A stretch of 64,000 nt of DNA from an uncultured Alistipes sp. (GTDB taxonomy: Bacteria > Bacteroidota > Bacteroidia > Bacteroidales > Rikenellaceae): the NCBI GenBank assembly GCA_900544265.1, contig UQUQ01000009.1, positions 1-64,000 of the forward strand, in the 5' to 3' direction. The translations under genes were made by a program, and so were the position numbers. The notes below the pieces were generated by a model. The model had not been told where the DNA came from. It saw nothing but the letters and a program-made list of their open reading frames with translations, and did no database searches. The first letter of the stretch is position 1, and each line of letters begins with the position of its first letter. Shown here in pieces: positions 52,053-60,541 of this stretch.

Positions 52053-52339
52053 GACGGACCAAAACCATGATGATGGGCGAACTGCTCGACGAGTTTTTCA
52101 AGCGCCCCTACGTCGCGGCCAAGGTGGCCGAAGGCCGGCTGCCCGACACGTGGCGCGAGATTGTCGGCGAGCGGGCCGCGGCCGACACCACCGAACTGCG
52201 GCTCGAACGGCACATTCTCCATGTCCGCATCCGCTCGAGCGTCCTGCGCCAGGAGCTTTTCTACCAACGTGAAGCTCTCAAGGAGGAGATCAACCGCCGC
52301 TCGGGCGTGCGGATAGTCAATGCCGTCATCATCCGATAG
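52049..52339 (+). CDS. DUF721 (DciA-like) protein
   Basis: 96 aa. The DUF721 core is evident: MGELLDEFFKRPYVAAKVAEG, LPDTWREIVGERAAADTTEL, then HILHVRIRSSVLRQELFYQREALKEEIN. Proteins of this type bind DNA ends; in many bacteria DciA is the replicative helicase loader. In Bacteroidetes it is commonly linked to recF, as here, with an ATGA overlap. A role with RecF or at replication forks is inferred. Confidence 0.85.
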   Translation: MRRTKTMMMGELLDEFFKRPYVAAKVAEGRLPDTWREIVGERAAADTTELRLERHILHVRIRSSVLRQELFYQREALKEEINRRSGVRIVNAVIIR

Positions 52340-52385
52340 CATTCCTCGGTATCGTATTCCATCGGACACCAGCCCTCGGCAACAC

Positions 52386-52420
52386 AAAAAGCAGGACCCT
52401 TTCGGATCCTGCTTTTCTTT
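52386..52420. terminator. Terminator between DUF721 and the OmpA-like gene
   Basis: AAAAGCAGGA and TCCTGCTTTT form a 10-bp stem (52387-52396 and 52407-52416) with flanking A/T, so it works for both convergent genes. Confidence 0.75.
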
Positions 52421-52470
52421 TCCGTCCGACGGTTCCGGAGCGCCCTCCGGAACCGTCTTCACGGATATGG

Positions 52471-53673
52471 CTACTTGATGATGACCGCACGGTTGGCCTT
52501 CTGAACTGCCGGGAACGGGCCGTCCTCATTGCCCTTACCCTGGTAGGTCAGCTGGTCGGGGTTCACACCGCACTTCACGAGGTACTCGTAGACGTGCTTT
52601 GCGCGGTTCTCGGCCACCCGCTTGTTGCCGGCAGGCGTACCCGTCTGCTGGTCGGCATGGCCCTCGATCGTATAGACCCGATCTTTCGGACCGCTCTTGA
52701 TGAGGTCGGCCATCAGATCCAGACGGGTCTTCTCCTTGGCCGTGAGCTTCGACATGCTATAGTCGTAGAGGATAACCGACGCAGGCGATGCAGCCTTCAC
52801 GCTCTCAACCTCGGCAACAGCCTTCGCAGCCTCGACCTTGGCAGCCGCAGCAGCGCTCTTCTCGGCCTCGGCGGCAGCCTTCGCAGCCTTCAGCTCCTTG
52901 TTCAGGCGGGCATTCTCAACCAGCGATGCCTCCAGAGCGGCATTGCCGTCAGCCACGGCATCCTGGAAGGCCTGGATGTCCTTCGGCGTATAGCCAGCCA
53001 CGCCACGCTGGAAAGTCCGGTTGTTGAAACGGTAGGTCACACCGGCCGTTGCGCTCAGTCCGAACAGGTACTCACCGTTTGTCTGGGCCGGGCAGAGGCG
53101 CGACGTTATAATGAAACTCTTCAGTTCCAGATTGATGTCGATCGACGGCGACACGCGGAACTTGTTAATCAAACCGGCCGTGAAGGCGAAGTTGTTGCGT
53201 GCGCCCGAGTGGCTGGCAGCCTGGCTGTCGTCCGTGAAGTTCGACGCCATGTAACCCATACCGACGAACGGTACGGCATAGTAGGCGCGGTCGTCACGGT
53301 ATCCGCCGACCCAGTTCGAGAAGTTCACCAACAGGTCGCCGTGAGCGAACATGTAAGGCCACGACAACTTGCCGAGCGACGGGTCAAAGTTCTTGAACTT
53401 GCCGCCCTGCAGCTGGCCGCGCAGGCCGACTACCGGATGGATCCACTTCGTCAGCGAAATATTGCCCTCGAAGCCGATCCGTTCGCTCCGGGCACCCATG
53501 TTCCCGCCGTTGGTCAATGCCGTACCGACACCGACACCTGCCGAGATCTCCCAGTTATCCCAGAACCCATTGGTCACGAAGCCCGCGAAACTCGGTTTCT
53601 TGGGCGTATCCTCGGCCCAGACCGCAGTGGTAGCGAAGGCAGCGAGGACGATGGTAAAGAATAATTTTTTCAT
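52471..53673 (-). CDS. OmpA-family outer-membrane protein
   Basis: 400 aa. The signal MKKLFFTIVLAAFATTAVWA ends at AWA-like cleavage. Residues ~30-220 are a beta-barrel with alternating hydrophobic strands (WEISAGVGVGTALTNGGNMG, YAVPFVGMGYMASNF, LFGLSATAGVTYRF). A coiled-coil of Ala/Lys/Glu follows (ENARLNKELKAAKAAAEAEK), and the C-terminal peptidoglycan-binding OmpA domain has VYTIEGHADQQTGTPAGNKR and NRAKHVYEYLVKCGVNPDQL. It tethers the outer membrane to peptidoglycan. A TATCTTTA -7-like box lies about 45 bases upstream. Confidence 0.93.
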   Translation of the reverse strand: MKKLFFTIVLAAFATTAVWAEDTPKKPSFAGFVTNGFWDNWEISAGVGVGTALTNGGNMGARSERIGFEGNISLTKWIHPVVGLRGQLQGGKFKNFDPSLGKLSWPYMFAHGDLLVNFSNWVGGYRDDRAYYAVPFVGMGYMASNFTDDSQAASHSGARNNFAFTAGLINKFRVSPSIDINLELKSFIITSRLCPAQTNGEYLFGLSATAGVTYRFNNRTFQRGVAGYTPKDIQAFQDAVADGNAALEASLVENARLNKELKAAKAAAEAEKSAAAAAKVEAAKAVAEVESVKAASPASVILYDYSMSKLTAKEKTRLDLMADLIKSGPKDRVYTIEGHADQQTGTPAGNKRVAENRAKHVYEYLVKCGVNPDQLTYQGKGNEDGPFPAVQKANRAVIIK

Positions 53674-53717
53674 AAGCGTTTTTGATATGCACAGAGGCGA
53701 TCCTACATATTCGTTGG

Positions 53718-53725
53718 TAAAGATA
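53718..53725 (-). promoter_or_regulatory. -7-like box of the OmpA-family gene
   Basis: TATCTTTA on the minus strand, 45 bases before the ATG, one base off the consensus. Confidence 0.4.
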
Positions 53726-53778
53726 ATTCTTTTTCAGCAAATACCATTCATTTTTTCAAAAAAAATTACAAAACGGTC

Positions 53779-53814
53779 AAAAAAAGACCTGGAACACAGC
53801 GTCCAGGTCTTTTT
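53779..53814. terminator. Terminator of the nrdJ gene, usable in both directions
   Basis: AAAAAGACCTGGA (53781-53793) and TCCAGGTCTTTTT (53802-53814) form a 13-bp stem with A and T tails. Confidence 0.85.
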
Positions 53815-53842
53815 CGAGGGTCACGAAAGCTCCCGCGCAGCC

Positions 53843-56416
53843 TCATCCACACTTCGAGTAGCCGCACGACATGCAGGTCAGACAGCCGTTCTGGTAGGCC
53901 ATGTTCTCCTGCCCGCAGCTCGGGCATTTGCCCTTGGACTTCGTGCCGTCGACGATATACTGCTTCAACGCGCGGCAGACGCCCGTCTTCCAGGTGTTGA
54001 TCGACTCGCTGTCCAGGTGCAGCGACTCGATGAGCGAGACGGTCTTCTCGATGGGCATGCCGTGGCGCAGTACGCCCGAGATGAGCTTGGCGTAGTTCCA
54101 GAACTCCTCGTTGAACAGACGCGAGATGCCGCCGATCGTGTTCGTATAGCCGTAACGGTCCGTATACTGGAAGTCGTAGCGCTTCGAGCCGTCCTCCTCG
54201 CGGACCTTGATGATGTAACCCTTGGTGATCTTGCGCGGGATGTACATGGCATCCTCCTCGATCTTACCCGTGAAGATCTCGTAGGGACGCCCGTCCTGCA
54301 GACCCACGAAGGCGATCCAGTCCTCGGCGCCGTTCTTGAAGCGCACGATGTCGGCCGGAATTGACCGCGGACGCTTGGCCACCTGTCCGGGATGCTCCTC
54401 GCACTTCTTGCCCTTCTTCGTGTTCTTGTCGAGCAGCACGCCATCGCGGCAGCCGTCGCGATAGACCGTCACGCCCTTGCAGCCGCACTCCCACGCCGTG
54501 CGGTAGACCTCCGCAACGAGCGCTTCGGAGACGTTGTTGGGCAGGTTGACCGTCACCGAGATCGAGTGGTCGACCCACTTCTGGATCGCCCCCTGCATCT
54601 TGACCTTCGCCACCCAGTCGATGTCGTTGGCCGTCGCCTTGTAGTAGGGCGAGGCGGCCACCCAGCGGTCGAGCTCCGCATCGGAGATCGTCGCCAGCTT
54701 CGACGTATCGTATCCGTTCGCCTCGAGCCACTTGACGAAGTTGTGGTGGTAGACGTTGTACTCCTGGAACTTTTCGCCCGTCTCGTCCTCGTAGTCGACA
54801 TGCGTGTCGTGGTCCGAGGGGTTGATCTTGCGGCGCCGCTTGTAGACCGTGCGGAAGACGGGCTCGATGCCCGACGTGGTCTGCGACATGAGCGACGTCG
54901 TACCCGTCGGGGCGATCGTCAGCATGGCGATGTTGCGGCGGCCCACCTTGGCCATCTCCTCGTAGAGAGCCGGATCGGCCTCGCGGATGCGGGCGATCAT
55001 CGGGTTGCCGGCCTCCTTCGCGGCATCGTAGATCGGGAAGGCACCGCGCTCGGCTGCCATCTTCACCGACGCCCCGTAGGCGGCGAGCGCCAGCGTCTTC
55101 TGCACCTCCACGGCGAAGGCGATCGCCTCATCCGAGCCGTAGCGCAGCCCCAGCGCCGCGAGCATGTCGCCCTCGGCCGTGATGCCGAGGCCCGTGCGGC
55201 GGCCCTTCTGCGCCATCGTGCGGATCTTCTTCCAGAGCTCGAGCTCGACGCGGCGCACATCCTCGTCCTCGGGATCGGCCTCGATCTTGGCGATGATCTG
55301 CTCGACCTTCTCCAGCTCGAGGTCGATGATGTCGTCCATCATGTGCATGGCATACCCCACATGCTCGCGGAACTTGTCGAAGTTGAACTTCGCCGTCGGC
55401 TTGAAGGGGTCATCCACATAGCTGAAGAGGTTGAGCGCCAACAGGCGGCACGAGTCGTAGGGGCAGAGCGGAATCTCGCCGCAGGGGTTCGTCGAGACGG
55501 TCACGAAGCCCTCGTCGGCATAGCAGTCGGGCACGCTCTCGCGGATGATCGTATCCCAGAAGAGCACGCCGGGTTCGGCCGACTTCCACGCATTGTGGAT
55601 GATCTTCTCCCAGAGCTTCTTCGCGTCGATGTCCTGCTCGTACTTCGGGTGGTCGGAATTGATCGGGAACTGCTGGTGGTAGCTGCGCCCCTCGATCGCC
55701 GCACGCATGAACTCGTCGTCGATCTTGATCGAGACGTTGGCGCCCGTCACCTTGCCCGTGTCGACCTTCGCGTCGATGAAGCGCTCGGCGTCGGGGTGCT
55801 TGATCGAGAGGGTGAGCATCAGGGCGCCGCGGCGGCCGTCCTGCGCCACCTCGCGCGTCGAGTTCGAGTAGCGCTCCATGAAGGGGACGATACCCGTCGA
55901 CGTAAGGGCCGAATTGAGTACGGGGCTGCCCGTGGGGCGGATGTGCGAGAGGTCATGCCCCACGCCGCCGCGCCGCTTCATGAGCTGCACCTGCTCCTCG
56001 TCCATGCGGAAGATGCCGCCGTAGGAGTCGGCCGGGTGCTTGTGCCCGATGACGAAGCAGTTGGAGAGCGACGCCACCTGGAAGTTGTTGCCGATACCGG
56101 TCATCGGACCGCCCTGCGGAATGACGTACCGGAAGTGGTCGAGCAGCTGGAAGACCAGCTCGCGGCTCATCGGCGAGGGGTACTTCTGCTCGATGCGTTC
56201 GATCTCCGCGGCGATGCGTTCGTGCATCTCGCGGGGTGTTTTCTCATAAATGTTCCCGAAGGAGTCCTTCAGGGCGTACTTGCTGACCCACACCGTGGCC
56301 GCCAGGTCGTCGCCGTCGAAATAGGCCTTCGATTCGGCGACCGCCTCGTTGTAATCGACCTTCTGCGGTGCGTTCGTCTTGTTCGTTTCTGACATCGTAT
56401 TCTTTTTTTTCTCCAT
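53843..56416 (-). CDS. nrdJ: Adenosylcobalamin-dependent (class II) ribonucleotide reductase
   Basis: 857 aa from the first ATG; an in-frame ATG at 56395 (MSETNKTNAPQK) is an equally good start. The catalytic barrel has SNCFVIGHKHPADSYGGIF, MKRRGGVGHDLSHIRP, STNPCGEIPLCPYDSC (radical Cys region), TIAPTGTTSLM and VTVYRDGCRDGVLL. The C-terminal CPSCGQ...CLTCMSCGYSKC is a zinc-ribbon-like tail that likely carries the reducing Cys pair. It makes deoxynucleotides without oxygen and needs B12, which links it to the importer at 5079-8000 only by inference. No cobalamin riboswitch is seen in the leader. Confidence 0.95.
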   Translation of the reverse strand: MEKKKNTMSETNKTNAPQKVDYNEAVAESKAYFDGDDLAATVWVSKYALKDSFGNIYEKTPREMHERIAAEIERIEQKYPSPMSRELVFQLLDHFRYVIPQGGPMTGIGNNFQVASLSNCFVIGHKHPADSYGGIFRMDEEQVQLMKRRGGVGHDLSHIRPTGSPVLNSALTSTGIVPFMERYSNSTREVAQDGRRGALMLTLSIKHPDAERFIDAKVDTGKVTGANVSIKIDDEFMRAAIEGRSYHQQFPINSDHPKYEQDIDAKKLWEKIIHNAWKSAEPGVLFWDTIIRESVPDCYADEGFVTVSTNPCGEIPLCPYDSCRLLALNLFSYVDDPFKPTAKFNFDKFREHVGYAMHMMDDIIDLELEKVEQIIAKIEADPEDEDVRRVELELWKKIRTMAQKGRRTGLGITAEGDMLAALGLRYGSDEAIAFAVEVQKTLALAAYGASVKMAAERGAFPIYDAAKEAGNPMIARIREADPALYEEMAKVGRRNIAMLTIAPTGTTSLMSQTTSGIEPVFRTVYKRRRKINPSDHDTHVDYEDETGEKFQEYNVYHHNFVKWLEANGYDTSKLATISDAELDRWVAASPYYKATANDIDWVAKVKMQGAIQKWVDHSISVTVNLPNNVSEALVAEVYRTAWECGCKGVTVYRDGCRDGVLLDKNTKKGKKCEEHPGQVAKRPRSIPADIVRFKNGAEDWIAFVGLQDGRPYEIFTGKIEEDAMYIPRKITKGYIIKVREEDGSKRYDFQYTDRYGYTNTIGGISRLFNEEFWNYAKLISGVLRHGMPIEKTVSLIESLHLDSESINTWKTGVCRALKQYIVDGTKSKGKCPSCGQENMAYQNGCLTCMSCGYSKCG

Positions 56417-56520
56417 CTTTCCAACCGGACAGGCCGGGCCTGTCTTACAAAATTGACGCTTTTCCGCGAATAAAACCAGCGCGCCCGACTGATTTTATCC
56501 ACAAATTATCTACAAACGAC

Positions 56521-56556
56521 AAAAAGGGCGCATTTGTTCCACTCAAATGCGCCTTT
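56521..56556 (-). terminator. Terminator of ridA
   Basis: On the minus strand AAAGGCGCATTTG pairs with CAAATGCGCCCTTT (one bulged base), followed by T. Confidence 0.75.
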
Positions 56557-56569
56557 GGTGCGTGACCCG

Positions 56570-56944
56570 CTATTTGACGGCCACGGCGTCGATCTCGACG
56601 AGGGCGCCCATGGGCAGGGCGGCCACCTCGAAGCAGATGCGTGCAGGCATCTCCGAGGTGAAATATCCGGCATAGACAGCATTCATGGCGGCGAAGTCGC
56701 CGATCGACTGCAGCAGCACGGTGGTCTTCACGACGTTCGAGTAGTCGTAGCCCGCCTCGCGGAGAATGTGCCCGAGGTTGTCGAGCGACTGGCGCGTCTG
56801 CGCCTCGATGCCTTCGGCCATCTTGCCCGTAGCGCCGTCGACGGGCAGCTGTCCGGAGATGTAGAGTGCGCCGCCGGCCTCCACGGCCTGCGAATAGGGA
56901 CCCACGGCCTTCGGGGCCAGCGGGGATGCGATGATCTTTTTCAT
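56570..56944 (-). CDS. ridA: RidA/YjgF family enamine/imine deaminase
   Basis: 124 aa. It hydrolyses reactive 2-aminoacrylate-type intermediates to keto acids. Conserved residues are [25 protein letters not shown], the [19 protein letters not shown] helix, [14 protein letters not shown], and [20 protein letters not shown] with the active-site Arg. The ATG at 56944 gives the standard N-terminus [18 protein letters not shown]; the longer upstream frame contains the promoter. It is divergent from the META-domain gene. Confidence 0.95.
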   Translation of the reverse strand: MKKIIASPLAPKAVGPYSQAVEAGGALYISGQLPVDGATGKMAEGIEAQTRQSLDNLGHILREAGYDYSNVVKTTVLLQSIGDFAAMNAVYAGYFTSEMPARICFEVAALPMGALVEIDAVAVK

Positions 56945-57009
56945 GAGATTCCTATTATTATATATATGTATATTCCGTTCGGGGATCCGTCGCCGGAGCA
57001 ACGATCGAA

Positions 57010-57037
57010 CAAAGATACGATTTATTCCCTATATTTG
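57010..57037. promoter_or_regulatory. Divergent -7 boxes for ridA and the META-domain gene
   Basis: The minus strand has TATCTTTG (57017-57010) about 65 bases before ridA. The plus strand has TATATTTG (57030-57037), 28 bases before the ATG at 57066. Confidence 0.55.
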
Positions 57038-57065
57038 CAGCACAACCCGAGAAGAAAAACACACG

Positions 57066-57509
57066 ATGAAACGACTGACGAAATTCACCCTCCTCACGCT
57101 GCTTGCGGCCCTGGTCGCAAGTTGCTGCCCCTGCCGCTCTTACCAGAAACGCACGCGCCGGCCGCTGGTCGGCACCGAGTGGCAGCTCATCCGGCTCGGA
57201 GGGCGCACGATCCGCCCGGCCGAGGGGAGCTTCACCGTCACGTTCCTCGCCGAAGGAAACCGCCTGGCGGGCGTCGGGGACTGCAACCGCCTCGCGGCCA
57301 CCTACTCGGCCGACGAGAGCCGCGCCCTGCACATCGGTCCCGTCGCCGCAACGCGCATGGCCTGCCCCGAAGGCTCCGACGAACTGTCCTTCGTCGAGGC
57401 GCTGGAGGCCACGACCCACTACGACATGGACGGGCCGCTGCTCCTGCTGCTTGCCGACGGCGAGCTGCGCGCCGTGTTGCAGGCGCTGCCCGCCACCCCC
57501 GCACAATAA
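57066..57509 (+). CDS. META-domain (HslJ-like) lipoprotein
   Basis: 147 aa. MKRLTKFTLLTLLAALVASC is a lipoprotein signal (Cys20, followed by another Cys). The mature protein follows the META fold: GTEWQLIRLGGRTIRPAEGSFTVTF, the diagnostic GVGDCNRLAATYSAD, then ATRMACPEGSDELSFVEALE and LLLLADGELRAVL. META/HslJ proteins are stress-related envelope proteins of unclear activity. It ends just before a strong terminator. Confidence 0.85.
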   Translation: MKRLTKFTLLTLLAALVASCCPCRSYQKRTRRPLVGTEWQLIRLGGRTIRPAEGSFTVTFLAEGNRLAGVGDCNRLAATYSADESRALHIGPVAATRMACPEGSDELSFVEALEATTHYDMDGPLLLLLADGELRAVLQALPATPAQ

Positions 57510-57511
57510 CA

Positions 57512-57552
57512 AAGCGGCGGAATCCCCCGAGAGGATTCCGCCGTTCGCTTTT
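57512..57552 (+). terminator. Terminator of the META-domain gene
   Basis: GCGGCGGAATCC-CCCGAGA-GGATTCCGCCGTTCGC followed by TTTT; the stem has one short bulge. Confidence 0.75.
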
Positions 57553-57571
57553 CCGTCAAACGGACCGCCCG

Positions 57572-58318
57572 TCACGGCTCCGGCACGCCGTAGCGTTCGC
57601 GCAACGCCGCTTCCCAAAGCTCCCGACGCATGCGGCAGAGCGCGTCAAGCTCCACGTCGAGCCGTGCGATCTCCGGGCAACGGTTCCGCAGCATGGTGTA
57701 CACCATCGAAATTTTCCGGAAGAGCGGATCGGTCGGCAACACCCGCCCCGCAGCTGCATGGCTCTCGACCAGATAGCGCAGGATGCCCATGTTGCGCTGC
57801 CGCTTGGCCTCATTCATCCGCTCCCAGGCCGGCACGTAGTCCGGATTGTTCCGGCGCAGACGGTCGTAGAGCAGGTTGTAGCGCATCTTGTTCTCCGCCT
57901 GCCGGTCGCGGTCCGACACCCCCTTCAGCGCCACATACTCCTGATGGATCGCCTCGTATTCGGGATCGGTGCGCAGCACCTCCGTATAGGCTTCGGCCGC
58001 TGCGGTGTAGCGGCAGCCCAGCGTATCGATCGTCGGGACGGTGTCGCGCAGCCGCTCGTAGTCCAGCCCGGGATAGTCCATCACGTCGGGCGTAATCCGC
58101 CCCTGCTCGGCATAGTCGAGGTAGGTGTTCCACATCAGCCGGTTGCGGGTCAGCTCCACCTGCCGGATCGCCTCGTCGAGCCGTGCGATGCGGCGGTCGG
58201 TCGCCTCCCGTGCGGAGGGTTCTTCGGGGGCCGAAACTCCTCCGGCGGGTTGTGCCGCGGCGCAGGTTGCCGCGACCAGCAGGGCGGCAAGGATCGAATT
58301 TTTCAGAAAAGGTCTCAT
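57572..58318 (-). CDS. Exported protein of unknown function (248 aa)
   Basis: A signal peptide (MRPFLKNSILAALLVAATCAAAQ) is followed by a helical protein rich in Arg, Glu and Leu. Recognisable stretches are REATDRRIARLDEAIRQVEL, TAAAEAYTEVLRTDPEYEAI and NMGILRYLVESHAAAGRVLP, which hint at TPR-like helical hairpins, but I do not recognise a family. An in-frame ATG nine bases upstream (58327) is also possible. It is divergent from the ECF sigma gene. Confidence 0.7.
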   Translation of the reverse strand: MRPFLKNSILAALLVAATCAAAQPAGGVSAPEEPSAREATDRRIARLDEAIRQVELTRNRLMWNTYLDYAEQGRITPDVMDYPGLDYERLRDTVPTIDTLGCRYTAAAEAYTEVLRTDPEYEAIHQEYVALKGVSDRDRQAENKMRYNLLYDRLRRNNPDYVPAWERMNEAKRQRNMGILRYLVESHAAAGRVLPTDPLFRKISMVYTMLRNRCPEIARLDVELDALCRMRRELWEAALRERYGVPEP

Positions 58319-58447
58319 GAATGCCATTTTTTTCGGTTGAACGTGTGTATTTTCAGCAACTGTTGCATCCATAAGATGCGACGACGGCAGAAAATACACA
58401 AACCGTCCGAAAAAAAACGATAACTTTACTGTTCGATACCTCCCGCC

Positions 58448-59020
58448 ATGCGAACCGCCGAACATACCGAACCCCTTGCAAGCGACGACGAGCTGCTGGC
58501 CCGCTACCGCGCCGACGGCCGTCCGGAACACCTCGCCACGCTCTACCTCCGCTACACGGAGCTGGTCTACGGCGTGGCGCTGCGCTACCTGCGCAACCGG
58601 GCCGATGCCGAGGATGCCGTCATGCAGCTCTTCGAGGAGCTGATCGTGAAGGTCGCCCGCCAGCCGATCCGCAACTTCCGCAGCTGGCTCCACACCGTCG
58701 CGCGCAACCTCTGCCTCATGCGGCTGCGCGAGGCCGGGAAGATGCCGCCCGCAGAGCTGCCGCGCGAACTGGGCGACGACGGCGACTTTGCCGCCCTGCT
58801 CGCCGACGGCAACCGCCGGCAGCAGATCGCCGAGGCCCTTGCCGGATGTCTGGAGCGGCTGCCCGAGACGCAGCGGCAGTCGATCCGGCTCTTCTTCTTC
58901 GACGACTGCTCCTATGCCGACATCGCCGCCGCGACGTCGTGGCACCTGAAGAGCATCCGAAGCTACATCCAAAACGGCAAGCGCAACCTGAAAAACTGTC
59001 TCCGAAACAAACTGCCATGA
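58448..59020 (+). CDS. ECF-type RNA polymerase sigma factor
   Basis: 190 aa. Region 2 is LATLYLRYTELVYGVALRYL then RADAEDAVMQLFEELI with FRSWLHTVARNLCL; region 4 is LPETQRQSIRLFFFDDCSYADIAAATSW then KSIRSYIQNGKRNLK. It has no region 1 or 3, as usual for this class. The next gene overlaps its stop (ATGA at 59017) and encodes a membrane protein with a TonB C-terminal domain, in the place of an anti-sigma factor. It therefore probably responds to an envelope signal. Confidence 0.92.
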   Translation: MRTAEHTEPLASDDELLARYRADGRPEHLATLYLRYTELVYGVALRYLRNRADAEDAVMQLFEELIVKVARQPIRNFRSWLHTVARNLCLMRLREAGKMPPAELPRELGDDGDFAALLADGNRRQQIAEALAGCLERLPETQRQSIRLFFFDDCSYADIAAATSWHLKSIRSYIQNGKRNLKNCLRNKLP

Positions 59021-60285
59021 AACCGACCGACTACCTGACAAGCGACCGCCGCGGGCGCGACGCGCACGACCTGGAACTGGAGGTGCAGTGCGACCCCTTC
59101 GTTGCGGAGGCCCTGCAGGGGCTGGAAGAGACGCCCGGCGACCACCGTGCAGCGATCGAATCGCTGCGGCTCCGCATCGCCGAACGGGCGGCCCGCGAAG
59201 CGCGCAGACGCCGTCTGCGCCGCATCCGGCAACGCGCGGCCGCGGCAGCCGCCGTGCTGCTCCTCTTGACGGCCGGAATCATGACCTGGCACCGGGCCCC
59301 CGTCGGCGAGCTCCCGCCCGCCGTGCAGCTTGCCGACGGCACCGTACCGCCCACCGCCGACAAACAAGCCGGAGAGCAACCCGCCACCGAGACCGCGCCC
59401 GCCGGCAATCCATCCGCCGACCACCGAGCCGAAGCACGCAGTCACCCGCGACTGCCGGACCCGGCCGACAACACGGCGGCAGACGCCGAATACCCTAATC
59501 CCCTTCCCGACGCCGCTCCGGCTGACAATATCCGCGGCACAACCGCATCGGACAACGAACCCACGGGCCTCGCCACGGACGCCCCCTCGGCCGAAGAGTT
59601 CGACCATATCGTCGTCACGGCCTACGGCGTCGGACACAAGGCACCGTACACCGGCTCTGCCAAAACGGCAGGTACATCAAACTCCGCCATGGACCTAACG
59701 AAACCCGGGAAACCGGAAGAGTCCACCGGAAACCCCGCCGGAAGAGCCGGGGAGACGACGAAGAAGAGTTCGACCGAGTTTGCCGTCTCGGAGCCGGACG
59801 GTTCCTCCTCCCGTCCGGAATCCGGGATTGTCGACACACCCGGGGCAGACGGCACCTTCCTTGTCGCGGAGATCATGCCCGAGTTCCGGGGAGGAGACTT
59901 CTATCACACGTTCCGCCAATGGGTGCAGGCCCGGACGCGGACACCGGGACGGCTGTGCAGGGATACCACCTGGCAGACCATGCGGGTCATCACCTCGTTC
60001 GTGATCGACTCCACGGGACGCCTCATCCAGCCCACCGTCCTCCGAAGCCCCGACAGCCAGCTTTCACGCCGGGCGCTCCGCATCCTGAAAAGATCCCCGC
60101 GCTGGACACCCGGGCGCCAGGCAGACAGACCCGTTCCGGTCAAGTTCACCCTGCCGGTCGATTTTCACAACCCCAACTACCGGCCCGGGAAACCGGACGG
60201 CCCGAAACGGCCTGCCGCAACACAACCTGCCGGGAAACGATCCGCCGCGACGCAGTCCGCCGGGAAACGCCCAGAACGCGAGTAG
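59017..60285 (+). CDS. Membrane protein in anti-sigma position with SusC-plug-like motif and TonB C-terminal domain
   Basis: 422 aa. The N-terminal 75 residues are charged and cytoplasmic-like, then one membrane helix (AAAAAVLLLLTAGIMTW, ~75-91). A long Pro/Ala/Thr/Asp-rich periplasmic linker follows. Within it, FDHIVVTAYGVGHKAPYTGS (~190-209) resembles the plug start of SusC-type TonB-dependent receptors (VVTAYGxxxKxxxTGS). The C-terminus VITSFVIDSTGRLIQPTVLR then RRALRILKRSPRWTPGRQ is a TonB C-terminal energy-transducer domain. No HExxH protease motif is seen. It may couple an outer-membrane signal to the sigma factor encoded just upstream; this is inference. Confidence 0.75.
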   Translation: MKPTDYLTSDRRGRDAHDLELEVQCDPFVAEALQGLEETPGDHRAAIESLRLRIAERAAREARRRRLRRIRQRAAAAAAVLLLLTAGIMTWHRAPVGELPPAVQLADGTVPPTADKQAGEQPATETAPAGNPSADHRAEARSHPRLPDPADNTAADAEYPNPLPDAAPADNIRGTTASDNEPTGLATDAPSAEEFDHIVVTAYGVGHKAPYTGSAKTAGTSNSAMDLTKPGKPEESTGNPAGRAGETTKKSSTEFAVSEPDGSSSRPESGIVDTPGADGTFLVAEIMPEFRGGDFYHTFRQWVQARTRTPGRLCRDTTWQTMRVITSFVIDSTGRLIQPTVLRSPDSQLSRRALRILKRSPRWTPGRQADRPVPVKFTLPVDFHNPNYRPGKPDGPKRPAATQPAGKRSAATQSAGKRPERE

Positions 60286-60337
60286 CACCAGGGCGGCACC
60301 CGCCGCGCCGCACACCCGTTCCCGTCTCCGCCCCCGT

Positions 60338-60391
60338 GTCCCGGCTCTGACTCCGGTCCCGGCTCTGGCTCCGGTCCCGGCTCTGGCTCCG
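60338..60391. repeat. 18-bp tandem repeat, three copies, with degenerate flanks
   Basis: GTCCCGGCTCTGACTCCG (60338-60355) is followed by two copies of GTCCCGGCTCTGGCTCCG (60356-60391). Shorter CCCGGxCC and CGCCCCCG units extend to about 60478. It lies past the stop codon and holds no gene. Confidence 0.75.
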
Positions 60392-60480
60392 GACCCGGGT
60401 CCCGTTTCCGCCCCCGATCCCGGCTCCGCCCTCGGGTCCCGTCTTCGCCCCCGGCCACGTCTCCGCTCCCGGACCCGGAC

Positions 60481-60516
60481 AAAAAAAGCCCTCCTCCCCG
60501 CACGGGGAGGAGGGCT
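60481..60516 (-). terminator. Terminator of mdh
   Basis: On the minus strand GCCCTCCTCCCC and GGGGAGGAGGGC pair (12 bp) around GTGC and are followed by seven T. Confidence 0.85.
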
Positions 60517-60541
60517 CGTCGTTATCGGACGGCAATCCGGA

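Noticed and set aside
56417..56520. Cobalamin riboswitch upstream of nrdJ
   Set aside because: The leader is short and has no recognisable B12-box or matching stems.
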